Origin: Nostocoides sp. HKS02
Lineage (GTDB): Bacteria > Actinomycetota > Actinomycetes > Actinomycetales > Dermatophilaceae
Reading direction: 5' to 3'
Assembly (NCBI RefSeq): GCF_009707485.1
Contig: NZ_CP046121.1
Coordinates: forward strand, 744,001 to 808,000
Length of the DNA stretch: 64,000 bases
In this document: positions 52,289 through 61,578 of the stretch, in pieces
How positions within the stretch are numbered: position 1 is the first letter of the stretch
Layout of the letters: each line of letters starts with the position of its first letter
Notes under the pieces: generated by a model
Told to the model about the DNA's origin: nothing
What the model saw: only the letters and a program-made list of their open reading frames with translations
The model's database searches: none
Position numbers and translations under genes: made by a program

Positions 52289-54396
52289 ATGCCCGCGCCG
52301 CGCATCGACACCCCTGCCGGACCTACCCGAGTGCAGCCATGGCTGCATGACCTCGTCATCACCACGGCGGGCAACGTGACTGCGCTCGGATCGGCCGACG
52401 GCGATGTAGGTCGCTCGGCGGCTGAGGGGCTCTACGTCGATGACGCCCGGGTTGTCTCGCGGTGCCTGGTCACCCTTGCCGGTTCGACCCTCGAGCCGGT
52501 CGGGCGGGCCGCACTGGGCCCGCGGAGCGAGTTCGTGGGATCGGCCCGCCACCTCGGTGCCTCGGGCAGCCCCGACCCGACCGTCGAGGTGCACCGGCGT
52601 CGCCTGCTCCGTGGTGATGGTGCCGAGGAGACGCTCACCATCAGGTCGCGCGCGATGCCGATTACCGCCGACCTCACGGTCGTCCTGGGAGGCGATGGTG
52701 CCGAGATCGCCGTCGTCAAGGGGGGGAATGCGCTCGGCGTGCTCGCGCCAGCCGTTGCGACCTCCTCTGGTGGCGGGTGGACCACCTCACGCCACGGCGT
52801 GACCGTCGTGTGCGATCCGGCGCCGACCAGCTCGACGGTCGATCCCGACGGCGCACTTCGCCTGACCCTGCCGCTGACCGTCGATGCCGGCGAGTCGGCC
52901 ACGGTCGTCCTGCGGACCTCAGTCGCACGCATCGCGCCGTCGCGCTTCGACGCCGACGACGCAACCAGTTCCGTGGCTTGGCCCGACGTGGTGTCCGTGG
53001 TCGCCGGTGACCCGCGCCTGACCCGGGTCGTTGCGGCCTCGCTCGCGGACCTCCAGTCGCTGCTCCTCAACGACCCCGATGCGCGCGGAGACTTCTTCGC
53101 CGCCGCCGGATCGCCTTGGTATCTCACGCTTGTTCGGCCGTGACTCGATCTGGACGGCACGTCTCGCCCTGCCGATCGGGACCGAGCTGGCGGCGGGCAC
53201 CCTCCGCGCGCTTGCCCGCCGCCAGGGCACGAAGCACGACGCACTTCGGGCCGAGGAGCCCGGCAAGATCCTCCACGAGGTCCGCCGGGTCGCCTACGCC
53301 GACCCGACCAGCCACCTCGAGCTGCCGCCCGTGTACTACGGCACCGTGGACGCAACGTCGCTGTGGATCTGCCTCCTCCATGATGCGTGGCGGTGGGGCA
53401 TGCCGGAACACGAGGTCCGTGCGCTGCTACCCGAACTCCGTGCTGCCACCACGTGGCTCACCGACATCGCGCCCGGCGCCGACGGGCTCCTCACGTACGT
53501 CGACCGGAGCGGCACCGGCCTGGCCAACCAGGGCTGGAAGGACAGCAGCGACTCGATCCGCTGGCGCGACGGCCGGATCGCCGACGCACCCATCGCGCTC
53601 ATCGAGGCCCAGGCATATGCCGTGGAAGCGGCCCGTGCGGCGGCCACCCTGCTGCTGGCGCTGGGTACCGATGACGACGCTGGACGCGCTCAGCTGCTCG
53701 AGGCCTTCGCCGACAACCTGCAAGGCGTCGTCCGGCGACGGTTCTGGGTGGGCGCGGGGGAGAGCGCCTATCCCGCGATGGCCGTCGACGGCCACGGTGA
53801 GGCGGTGACCGGCCTCGGATCCAACATGGGCCACGGGCTCGGCACGGGACTTTTCACGGCCCAGGAGGCGACCCGGGTGACCGACGTCCTCACCGAACCC
53901 CGGATGCTCGGAAAGCACGGCATAGCGACCTACGCAAGCGACAACGGTGGCTTCAACCCACTCGGCTACCACACCGGGTCGGTATGGACCCACGACACCG
54001 CGATCTGTGCCCTCGGCATGCTCCGGGAAGGCCACCGCGCCGAATCTGCCCTCGTCGCCCAGCGACTGCTCGCGGCCGCCGAGGCCTTCGACTACCGCTA
54101 CCCCGAGCTTGTTCGCCGACACCGGTGTCCTCGGTGAACCAATCCCCTATCCAGCCTCCTGCCGTCCGCAGGCATGGTCTGCAGCCTCGGCCGTCGCACT
54201 CCTCACGATCGCGCTCGGACTGTCGGTAGACGTCCCAAACCGGACGGTTACCGTGCAGCCCCCTCCGGGACTGCCGTTCGGGCCGATATCGGTGCGCGGA
54301 ATACGAGTCGGCGATGCCTCGGTGGCGGTCTCGGTCGATGCCGGCGGCCGTGTCAGCATCGACGGACTGCCCGATGGGTTCACCCTGAACGCCTGA
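52289..54396 (+). CDS. Glycogen debranching-type glycosidase, two frameshifts at GCTTGTTC
   Basis: This is an amylo-alpha-1,6-glucosidase/GDE-family enzyme, 701 residues when repaired. The N-terminal GDE beta domain (about 1-270: EGLYVDDARVVSRCLVTL) is followed by an (alpha/alpha)6 catalytic domain (FGRDSIWTARLALPIG, ANQGWKDSSDSI, HTGSVWTHDTAICALGML, CRPQAWSAASAVALL) and a short beta tail. Breaks are at 53127-53134 (repair LTLFGRDS) and 54107-54114 (repair PELFADTGV). GGAAGAGAG precedes ATG. Divergence from lacI and the sugar importer suggests it processes the imported saccharide; the substrate is not known. Confidence 0.87.
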
Positions 54397-54517
54397 CTTG
54401 CTGGCGATTGGTTTCCGCGCCTCGACGTCCTCCCGTGTCGGCGAGGGAAGGTTGGCCACAAGATTGGTACGACTCTTGCTAGCCCGCGTCATCAGCCTCG
54501 GCGCTCGCCCTTGAGCT

Positions 54518-54757
54518 GTGAACCGGGGGGCCGGAAGGACCGCGCGCAGAGGACCCGGTCGTCCGCCAGTACCGGTTCCACCTCCGGACCGCTCGGCCGA
54601 TGCGCTGGAACAGGCTCACGTTGAGGCGCTCAGTGCGCTGACCCGAACCGAGCGGCTGGCTGTGCTGCGCGCGGTCCAGACCTCGCTGGTGGCCGGGCTG
54701 CGCCTTGGTCTCTGGAAAGCGAAGTCGGGGTTGGCAGCACCTTCGGGTTTTCGATAG
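54518..54757 (+). CDS. Possible small hypothetical protein
   Basis: This open frame of 79 residues starts with GTG. The first half is Pro/Arg-rich; the second (ALEQAHVEALSALTRTERLAVLRAVQ) would form a helix with a heptad-like pattern. No ribosome-binding site or known family is recognised. It lies in the 570-base gap between the glycosidase and the GAF-ATPase gene, which otherwise holds only a response-regulator remnant. Confidence 0.25.
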   Translation: MNRGAGRTARRGPGRPPVPVPPPDRSADALEQAHVEALSALTRTERLAVLRAVQTSLVAGLRLGLWKAKSGLAAPSGFR

Positions 54758-54812
54758 CTCTGCGACGGGGGACGGGCGAGGTCCTGGGCGAGGAGGATGG
54801 GCCACGCTCGCG

Positions 54813-54896
54813 TCGATCGTGGTGATCGAGGATGATCGCCGATCGTCAGACCTGCTGAGCGCATACCTGTCAGGCGCAGCCCTCACGGTCACCCAG
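54813..54896 (+). pseudogene. Response-regulator receiver fragment
   Basis: About 28 codons read SIVVIEDDRRSSDLLSAYLS, the beta1 strand, acidic pair and helix 1 of a receiver domain, then lose the match. The phosphoacceptor strand and the rest of the domain are absent. The fragment is in the same frame as the GAF-ATPase gene 70 bases downstream, with no stop between. It may be a deletion remnant whose 3' end was replaced, or it may be translated as an odd leader. Confidence 0.5.
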
Positions 54897-54968
54897 CCCT
54901 CAGGGTCACCACAGCGCGCAGCGCGAAGTCCCCCCTTACGGCGGAGCGGGCGAGGATATCCTGACGCG

Positions 54969-55871
54969 ATGGCGTACGCGCTCGCCAGTAGACCGGTCCC
55001 TGAGGGGGAGGCGTGGGCGCGGTCCGCGCTCGCGCAGCTCGGCCACGTGCCGGGCGTTCATCGGGCCGGGCTGGCACTGGTCGAAGGCGGTGGACGACGG
55101 CTGCTCTTTACGGCGAGTGACCGCGACGACGAACGCAGCCTCGAATGGTGTGAAGTCGACGCGTACGACGACGTCCCGCTGAACGACACGGTCCGCACAG
55201 GTGCGACGGTCGTGGGCTCGCTGGACGACCTCGCCGACCGCTATCGCGCGTTCGTTGACCGCCAGACGCTGACGACGCACGCGCTCGCGTCCGTCCCGAT
55301 CTTCGCGGCTGGTCATGTCCAGGGCGGATACGCGCTGTTCTTCGACACCCCGCAGCGCTTCGACCTGGCACAGCTGACCGAGCTCGAGGATCTGGGGGTA
55401 CAGCTGGGCGTTGACCTCCGTCGCGTTCAGCGCGCCACCACGCACGCCAGCAGATCCCTGCAGGCCGAGCCGGTGCCGCATGGCGCACGGGCGGCTACGT
55501 ACTCGGTCGCCGCGGACCGTAGGGCGGTCGCCCAGGCGCGCCACTTCGTGCGGAGGACCCTCGCGGGATGGGGCATCGAGGAGGACACCGTCGACGACGC
55601 GATCCTGTGTCTGAGCGAGCTGGTCACCAACGCGATCATCCACTGCGATGCCGGCTGCGAGCTTCGCGTCGTGCTCGACGGTGGCGTCATCACCACGACC
55701 ATTCGCGACGGCGGCTCGACAGTCGTCGTCGATCCCAGAAACGTCACGGTGGATCCGCTGTCCGTGCACGGACGCGGGCTCCAGCTCGTGGACGCCTTCT
55801 CGACCAGATGGGGCTCGGAACTGGACGCCGTCGGAATGACCGTGTGGTTCGTGCTCGAACCGACGCGGTGA
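54969..55871 (+). CDS. GAF-domain protein with RsbW-like ATPase domain
   Basis: This 300-residue soluble signalling protein has an N-terminal GAF-like domain (about 10-160: AWARSALAQLGHVPGVHRAGLAL, TTHALASVPIFAAGHVQGGYALFF). A HATPase_c_2 domain (about 180-300) follows, with the N-box LSELVTNAIIHCDAG and a glycine loop HGRGLQLVDAFSTRWG. Such ATPases act as anti-sigma-factor or anti-anti-sigma switch kinases; no partner gene is adjacent. The start is ATG 54969; translation from GTG 54819 would include the receiver fragment. Confidence 0.8.
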   Translation: MAYALASRPVPEGEAWARSALAQLGHVPGVHRAGLALVEGGGRRLLFTASDRDDERSLEWCEVDAYDDVPLNDTVRTGATVVGSLDDLADRYRAFVDRQTLTTHALASVPIFAAGHVQGGYALFFDTPQRFDLAQLTELEDLGVQLGVDLRRVQRATTHASRSLQAEPVPHGARAATYSVAADRRAVAQARHFVRRTLAGWGIEEDTVDDAILCLSELVTNAIIHCDAGCELRVVLDGGVITTTIRDGGSTVVVDPRNVTVDPLSVHGRGLQLVDAFSTRWGSELDAVGMTVWFVLEPTR

Positions 55872-56040
55872 CCCGTGTGGCGATCAATCCCTCAGCTGCC
55901 CTCCGGTGGTGAGCGATGCTCCGCGTGTGCGCGCGGCACCACGGGCACCTTTCGCGCCCCAAGGATCTTTGCCGACGGTCCCTACGCCGCAGCCGAGCAG
56001 CGAACCGGTCGACGAACCGGCCAGGCATCGCCACGGTGGG

Positions 56041-56976
56041 TCAGGTGCGTGGGATCTGGGAACGCAGCCCGATGAGCTCCACGGCATGGTCGTTGAGGGC
56101 CACGTCCTCCGGTGAGGACGGTTGCCACCCAGGCACGGCCTTCGCGTGACCTTCCTCGTCGCGAGCCACGAAGACGATCAGGCAGTGAGTGGTCTGCTCC
56201 AGGACTCCGGTCGCCGGGTCGCCGGAGCGGACGTGCACGCTGACGTGCATGCTCCTCGCGCCGGTGTGCAGCAGGCGCGCCTCGACCTCGACCAGGTGGC
56301 CGATGTGGAGCGGCCGGTAGAAGCGCACCCCACCCACGAAGACCGCCACGTTGTCGGCGCTCTTGGTCCACTGCGTGGCCAGGATGTGAGCGGCCTCGTC
56401 GATCCAGCGCATGACGATGCCTCCGTGCACGTTGCCTCCCCAGTTGACGTCCGTCGGCGCGGCCAGAAACCGCAGCGTCACGTTCGGGGCGGTGCCGGCG
56501 TCGGAGTACGTCTGGGCCGCCATCGCGGTCTCGATCTTGGCCCGCAACGCGATTCGTCGCACGGCGCTTGCCTGCCGCTCCCGGTCACGGTCGTCCAGCG
56601 GCTCCCAGACGGGGACCGCCACGGAGCGACGGTCCGCATCGATCGCCACGAACACCATGAGGCATTCCGTGGCCGGCTGGAGGGCGCCGTCACGCGGGTC
56701 GCCGGAGCTGACCGAGACCAGGATGTGCATGCTGCTACGCCCGGTGTGGACCAGGCTGGCCGTCGCCTCCACCAGATGCCCCACGCCCACGGGCTTGGTG
56801 AAGCGAACGTTCCCCACGTATGCCGTGACGCAGTAGGTGCCGCCCCACCCGACCGCTGCCGCGTAGCCGGCCTTGTCGATCCACTCCAGCACCCGCCCAG
56901 CAGAGACGTTGCCCGAATAGCCCGCGTCCGTGGGCGCGGCGAGGAACCGCAGCGTGACTGAACGGGCAGGAGCCAC
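56041..56976 (-). CDS. Tandem hotdog acyl-CoA thioesterase
   Basis: This 311-residue protein contains two copies of the same hotdog domain. Each begins VTLRFLAAPTD, continues GNV-G-W-ID-A and ends in a conserved MVFVAID or IVFVARD strand (about residues 5-130 and 165-290). This is the cytosolic acyl-CoA hydrolase (YciA/BACH-like) two-domain layout, predicted to release free fatty acids from CoA. GTG at 56976 is preferred because TATAAC lies six bases upstream (leaderless); GTG at 57012 is the longer option. Confidence 0.88.
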   Translation of the reverse strand: MAPARSVTLRFLAAPTDAGYSGNVSAGRVLEWIDKAGYAAAVGWGGTYCVTAYVGNVRFTKPVGVGHLVEATASLVHTGRSSMHILVSVSSGDPRDGALQPATECLMVFVAIDADRRSVAVPVWEPLDDRDRERQASAVRRIALRAKIETAMAAQTYSDAGTAPNVTLRFLAAPTDVNWGGNVHGGIVMRWIDEAAHILATQWTKSADNVAVFVGGVRFYRPLHIGHLVEVEARLLHTGARSMHVSVHVRSGDPATGVLEQTTHCLIVFVARDEEGHAKAVPGWQPSSPEDVALNDHAVELIGLRSQIPRT

Positions 56977-57169
56977 GCGACCGTTATACCGCCCAGCCAG
57001 TCGGGTCTGCACGATCGTCCGAGAGTGCTTGACCGGGCGCTGTGAGCGACGTCCTCAGTACCGAGGGGCCGAGGCGACCGACCGACTCTTCTCATCGGCC
57101 CAGAACGGGCATATCGTGGTGCCGCTGCCCCGGACCCGGTCGCGTACCTCCGGGGCACCGTCGCATAGC

Positions 57170-57190
57170 CCAGGGGTGCGAAGCCCCTGG
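57170..57190. other. Small hairpin upstream of the thioesterase gene
   Basis: CCAGGGG (57170-57176) pairs with CCCCTGG (57184-57190) around TGCGAAG. It lies between the thioesterase promoter and the terminator of the transpeptidase gene. It may be a secondary terminator structure on the reverse strand. Confidence 0.45.
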
Positions 57191-57201
57191 CGCAGGTCAC
57201 C

Positions 57202-57252
57202 GAGCGCACCCCCTCCCGCCATTCCCTCCTCGAGCAGCGAGGGGGTGCGCTC
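57202..57252 (-). terminator. Strong hairpin terminator of the L,D-transpeptidase gene
   Basis: GAGCGCACCCCCTC (57202-57215) is perfectly complementary to GAGGGGGTGCGCTC (57239-57252), a 14-bp stem with a 23-base loop. It begins 13 bases after the stop codon of the reverse-strand transpeptidase gene. There is no T tract, which is usual in high-GC actinobacteria. A similar CCCCCTC/GAGGGGG stem lies at 63836-63883. Confidence 0.75.
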
Positions 57253-57265
57253 AACCCGGTCCTGC

Positions 57266-57985
57266 TCAGGTGATATTCACGGGGGTGCCCAGGGGCAGGA
57301 CCCTGGCCAGGGTGGTGATGTCGCCGTTGCTGAGTCGGATGCAGCCGTGGCTGCTGGAATGGCCGATGCTGTTGGCGTCGCTCGTGCCGTGAAGTCCGAT
57401 CTGACCAGGACCGCCGCCGAAGGACGTCAGGACGGTGGAGAAGGCCGACAGGCCGTAGGCATACGGCCCGTAACCAGGGTTGGTGGGGGCGAGGAGCTCG
57501 GTCAGGAAGAACGTTCCCAGCGGGGTGGGGGTCCCCCCGGTACCCGTGGCGGCGGCGAAGGTCGCCACGAGTCGCCCCGACCGATACAGGGTGAGCCGGT
57601 GGGCGGCGGTGGAGATCTCGACACGATAGGTAACCCGCGCGGTCCGCACCTCGCTCCCGCGCACCCAACCCGTGCTGCCGTTCGGTCGGACCGGCAGGGA
57701 CACCTGCAACCAGGGTCCGTCCTGCCGGGTGACCAGCAGCGTCAGCGGTGCCCCCGCAGGCTGGGGGTTGGCGAGGTTCCGGATCACCGGACCGTCCGGG
57801 GCTGAATGGATGTGGAGGGTGCGCCCGACGGCGGTGGCCGAGACCGATGAGGTAGCTGACGGCGCGGCGCCTGCCCCTGTCGTGGCCGGCGTGGCTGTCG
57901 TGGCTGTCGCGGCTGGCAGTGAGGAGGCAGGCCCTTGCACCACGTGCGGAGGAGCCGAGGCGCAGCCCGCCAGGACGATCGCCAA
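57266..57985 (-). CDS. L,D-transpeptidase (YkuD domain) lipoprotein
   Basis: This 239-residue predicted cell-wall enzyme forms 3-3 peptidoglycan cross-links or attaches proteins. A SH3-like region (about 45-105) is followed by the YkuD domain from YRVEISTAAHRLTLYRSG, with the catalytic motif IGLHGTSDANSIGHSSSHGCIRLSN near residue 215. The N-terminus MAIVLAGC contains a lipobox, but from TTG 57985 it is too short for a signal peptide. The upstream in-frame codons read RLCGLLLAAVLA, a good signal core, with no ATG or GTG before a stop, so a non-standard start or an indel is likely. Confidence 0.85.
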   Translation of the reverse strand: MAIVLAGCASAPPHVVQGPASSLPAATATTATPATTGAGAAPSATSSVSATAVGRTLHIHSAPDGPVIRNLANPQPAGAPLTLLVTRQDGPWLQVSLPVRPNGSTGWVRGSEVRTARVTYRVEISTAAHRLTLYRSGRLVATFAAATGTGGTPTPLGTFFLTELLAPTNPGYGPYAYGLSAFSTVLTSFGGGPGQIGLHGTSDANSIGHSSSHGCIRLSNGDITTLARVLPLGTPVNIT

Positions 57986-58125
57986 GACCGCCGCGAGCAG
58001 GAGGCCGCACAGTCGTTGCCCTGGGATGACCTGCCCCTCTCGTCGAGGTCCTACTTCAGTGGGCCACTAGCCCTGCCGTGAGGAGTGCCGTGGACCCCGG
58101 CGCAGGCCAAGGGTCCACCCGCGGA

Positions 58126-59079
58126 CTACCCGGTGAAACGAGCAGCCGCCTTCACGGCGACTGCCGGCCCTGCCGCTCCGCCCACATCGGCGCCGGTGCG
58201 GGTTCCAGCCATGCCGCCCATGGTTGCGCTGGTGCCCGAGCCGCCTGTCCCGGTCGTGCCGGACCCGCCTGACGTGCCGCTGGGTGTCGGGGTTCCCGAG
58301 GTGGTCGAGCACAGCGGCCGCGTGATCGTGTTGTCGTCCAGGGTCACCGCGCCGGTGCTGGCCAGCAGCCGGCCCGCAATGGTGGCGCCAGTGTTTGCGG
58401 TGATCGAGGTATGAGCAAGAACGGTGCCGATGAAGACGGAGTTCGTCCCCAGGGTCGTGGAGCTACCGACCTTGAAGTAGACGTTGCACGGACTGGCGCC
58501 GTTGGTCAGCACCATGGCGCTGGCTGATGCCGTGATCAGGGTGCTGGCCGACTGAAAGACGAAGACGGCGTTCGGGTTGCCCTGCGCATTGAGCGTGAGC
58601 GCGCCGGTCAGGGACAGCGTCGTACCCGTGTACACGCCCGGCACCACCGTGCGACCTCCCAGATCCGCGGTCACGGCCGAGGTGGTGCTGCGTCCGGCGG
58701 CGTCGTTGTAGGCGGTCGTGAGGTCAGTCTTGGCCCGCAGAGCGACTGCGTCCGCCGAGTGGATGGTGCCGTTGAACACCAATCCCGGGGGAAAGCCGGT
58801 CACCGCAGTCCCAGGGCTGACCCCGGCGCTGCCGCTGATCCGAGACGCGCCCGTGTTCGTGATCGTCGATCCGGCCAGCACGGCGAAACTGCCCGCGGTG
58901 CCGAGACCCACCGGAGCCGTAGCTGCGTCGGCGGGGCGTGCCGCCCCGAACCCGACCACGAGAGCAACGGCCACCCCGCTGGCAACAGCCAGTGACCGAC
59001 GGCTGCGCCACAGCGGCATGCCGCTGCCGTGCGTGGGGAAGGAGCCAGAGACGGGGATGGAGATGCAACGTGCGGCCAC
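58126..59079 (-). CDS. DUF3494 ice-binding-like secreted protein
   Basis: The protein has an Ala-rich signal peptide (PLWRSRRSLAVASGVAVALVV...ARPADA) and then a DUF3494 beta-solenoid of about 190 residues: GLGTAGSFAVLAGSTITNTG, SGSAGVSPGTAVTGFPPG, TAYNDAAGRSTTS, PGVYTGTTLSLTGALTL, VFVFQSASTLIT. It ends in a Ser/Thr/Gly-rich tail without an obvious LPxTG sorting motif (AAARFTG is the terminus). Many members bind ice, others act as adhesins. GTG 59079 is chosen because TAGGGT lies seven bases upstream; ATG at 59019 gives a cleaner signal peptide and is a real alternative. Confidence 0.85.
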   Translation of the reverse strand: MAARCISIPVSGSFPTHGSGMPLWRSRRSLAVASGVAVALVVGFGAARPADAATAPVGLGTAGSFAVLAGSTITNTGASRISGSAGVSPGTAVTGFPPGLVFNGTIHSADAVALRAKTDLTTAYNDAAGRSTTSAVTADLGGRTVVPGVYTGTTLSLTGALTLNAQGNPNAVFVFQSASTLITASASAMVLTNGASPCNVYFKVGSSTTLGTNSVFIGTVLAHTSITANTGATIAGRLLASTGAVTLDDNTITRPLCSTTSGTPTPSGTSGGSGTTGTGGSGTSATMGGMAGTRTGADVGGAAGPAVAVKAAARFTG

Positions 59080-59356
59080 GGTGGGCACCCTAACGACAGG
59101 AAATGCTACGGGCGGCCATACCAGTTGAGGGGCGCTGCCCGCGCGTACTTCCCCGCTGTCTCTCAGTGGTCAGGGTCGCCCGCTTTGTACGGTTTGTCAA
59201 GGGAAGTGTCGACTTGCGACGACTTGTCGAGCAAGGCCCGTCAGGCCGGGCGTCCCGGACCCCTCGGGACCCGCGAGGCACGTTCCGCAACGCCTTCGTC
59301 GTCCGGGTCCTTGGCTCAGCCGCCGGCCCCAGCCAGAGCCCGAGAACGACCCGCGC

Positions 59357-60736
59357 TCAGGCGGGCAGTCGGCTCTGCATCCGCTGCTCGAGATCGTGCA
59401 TCACGATCGCGGCGAGGTCTTCGAGCGTCGTGAGGTCCTCGTGGCTCATGGTTCGTGGCTCGCGGTCGATGATGCACAGCGTGCCCAGGTTGTAGCCGTC
59501 CCTGGTGTGCAGCGGGATGCCGGCGTAGAACTGCAGGCCCAGCTCCCCTGCTACCAACGGGTTGGACAGGGCACGCGAGTCCAGCCGGGCATCTTCGATG
59601 ATCCACGGCTCGTCCTGGAGGATCGCCGACGCGCACAGACCGGGCTCGCGGTCCACCTGGGCGACCTCCAACCCGTGGTGGGACTTGAACCAGATGCGGT
59701 CGCGGTCGACCACGCTGACGATCGCGATGGGCACCGAGAACAGCCGCGAGGCCAGGGCGGTGATCCGGTCGAACGCACCGTCCGCGGGCGTATCGAGGAT
59801 CTGGTAGCGGTGAACGGCCTCCAGCCTGGCAGCCTCGTCAGGGGGCATGACCGATGAGGTCCCCGTATGCCGCGTCTTCTGCGCGACGATGATCTCCGTC
59901 AGGGCGCGCGCCGAGTCCGCAGCGGTTGGCCGGGAACCGGGGTCGGTTGCGGTCATGACTGTGAGGAGCTCCAGCCATTGCGGGTCGAGGCTGGCGGGGA
60001 TGTCGGGCCCGTGCAACAGCCGCGCCAGGGCGCTGGGCAGCGGGTCGCCGGGGAAGGACTTCACCCCGGTGAGGCATTCGAGCAGCACCAGGCCGAGGGA
60101 GTAGATGTCGCTGGCCGGTCCGAGCGGTTCGCCCTTGGCTTGCTCGGGACTCACGTAGGCCGCGGTGCCGATGAAGGATCCGTTGCCGCCGGACAACGGG
60201 GCCTCCATGAGCACGGCGATGCCGAAGTCCGTGAGCTTGGCCCGGACCCTGGCCGCGTCATGGCCGTAGTCGAACATCATGATGTTGGCCGGCTTGACGT
60301 CGCGGTGGACCACGCCGTGGTCGTGGACGTAGGTCAGTGCCTTGGCCAGGTCACTACCGATCTGCGCCACGTCCAGCGATCGCAGCGGCCCTTGGGCGAG
60401 GCGGTCACGCAGGTCGGGCCCGTCGATGAGCTCCATCACCAGGTAGATGCGCGGCCGATGGTCGTCGGACACGTCGGCACCCGCGTCGAACAACGTGACC
60501 AGGCCGTGGTGGTTCAGTCGCGCGAGGAGCTTGACCTCGTCCTCGTCGCGGCGCAGGTCATCGGCGTTCACGACGGGGGGCTCGATGAGCTTGACGGCGA
60601 CGTCACGGCCGAGGAACTCATCCCGTGCTCGGTGGACGGTGCCCACCGAGCCTCGCCCAAGCTCATCGAGGAGTCGATAACGGCCGCCGAGGAGCGTGCT
60701 CCCAGTACCGTTGGCTGAACCGTCCGACACGTGCAT
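59357..60736 (-). CDS. Serine/threonine protein kinase with C-terminal GAF domain
   Basis: This 459-residue protein has an N-terminal Hanks-type kinase (about 15-275: LGRGSVGTVHRA glycine loop, VAVKL with the ATP Lys, HRDVKPANIM catalytic loop, LTDFGIA, GTAAYVSPEQ, SDIYSLGLVLLECLTG). A GAF domain (about 300-455: RYQILDTPADGAFDRITALASRLF, FYAGIPLHTRDGYNLGTLCIID) follows. All kinase motifs are intact. There is no membrane segment, unlike PknB-type receptors, so it is a cytoplasmic kinase probably controlled by the GAF ligand. ATG 60736 has a GAGAG site five bases upstream. Confidence 0.9.
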   Translation of the reverse strand: MHVSDGSANGTGSTLLGGRYRLLDELGRGSVGTVHRARDEFLGRDVAVKLIEPPVVNADDLRRDEDEVKLLARLNHHGLVTLFDAGADVSDDHRPRIYLVMELIDGPDLRDRLAQGPLRSLDVAQIGSDLAKALTYVHDHGVVHRDVKPANIMMFDYGHDAARVRAKLTDFGIAVLMEAPLSGGNGSFIGTAAYVSPEQAKGEPLGPASDIYSLGLVLLECLTGVKSFPGDPLPSALARLLHGPDIPASLDPQWLELLTVMTATDPGSRPTAADSARALTEIIVAQKTRHTGTSSVMPPDEAARLEAVHRYQILDTPADGAFDRITALASRLFSVPIAIVSVVDRDRIWFKSHHGLEVAQVDREPGLCASAILQDEPWIIEDARLDSRALSNPLVAGELGLQFYAGIPLHTRDGYNLGTLCIIDREPRTMSHEDLTTLEDLAAIVMHDLEQRMQSRLPA

Positions 60737-60857
60737 CCGCTCTCTCAAATTACGAGAAAGAGTACGCCAGCCGCGGCCGGCTCAGGGAATCGGCCTCAGA
60801 TCGACGGGTTCGATCAGGCCACTCGCCGCCGCGGAGGTTTGGCAGGAGGATCAGCCC

Positions 60858-61550
60858 ATGGAAACACCTCCGATTGTCTCCCCGCAGGAGTGGCACGAGG
60901 CCTGGGAGCGCATGCTGGTGAAGGAGAAGGAGCTCACCCGGGCGCGCGACGCCCTGGCTGCGCACCGGCGGCGCATGCCATGGATGGCGGTCGACAAGGC
61001 CTACCGTTTTGCAGGGCCGAACGGATCGGCACGCCTTCTCGACCTGTTCGAGTCCCGCCGCCAGCTGATCGTCTACCGCGCCTTCTATGCGCCGGACATC
61101 ACCACCTTGGCTGAGGGTGGCTCCTACCCGGACCGTGCCTGCGTCGGGTGCTCGTTCGTGGCCGACCAGGTAGCGCACCCGGCGCATCTGAATGCTCGCG
61201 ATACCACCTTGGCGTTCGTCTCGCGGGCCCCCCAGGCGGACATCGCTCACCTGAAGGCGCGCAACGGGTGGGAGCTCATCCCGTGGTACACCCTGACCGA
61301 CGACTTCGACACCGACTTTGGGGTCGACGAGTGGCACGGCACGAATGCCTTCATCCGCGACGGGGACCGGGTGTTCCGCACGTACTTCGTCAACAGTCGT
61401 GGTGACGAGGCGATGGGCAGCACGTGGAGCTATCTCGACCTCTCCGCGCTCGGGCGCCAGGAGACGTGGGAGCGCTCGCCGGACGGCTACCCCCAGACCC
61501 CGCCCTACCAGTGGTGGAACTATCACGATGCGTACGGGCACGGGGCGTGA
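60858..61550 (+). CDS. DUF899 thioredoxin-like protein
   Basis: This 230-residue protein of the DUF899 family is a thioredoxin-fold relative. It contains EWHEAWERMLVKEKELTRARDAL, RRRMPWMAVDKAYRF, DRACVGCSFVADQV (CxxC in the position of the redox site) and the C-terminal signature TPPYQWWNYHDAYG. Substrate is unknown. CAGGAGGA at 60842-60849 is a strong ribosome-binding site. It is divergent from the kinase-GAF gene. Confidence 0.9.
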   Translation: METPPIVSPQEWHEAWERMLVKEKELTRARDALAAHRRRMPWMAVDKAYRFAGPNGSARLLDLFESRRQLIVYRAFYAPDITTLAEGGSYPDRACVGCSFVADQVAHPAHLNARDTTLAFVSRAPQADIAHLKARNGWELIPWYTLTDDFDTDFGVDEWHGTNAFIRDGDRVFRTYFVNSRGDEAMGSTWSYLDLSALGRQETWERSPDGYPQTPPYQWWNYHDAYGHGA

Positions 61551-61578
61551 CGGACCACCACCTCAGGTCCTCATCGCT

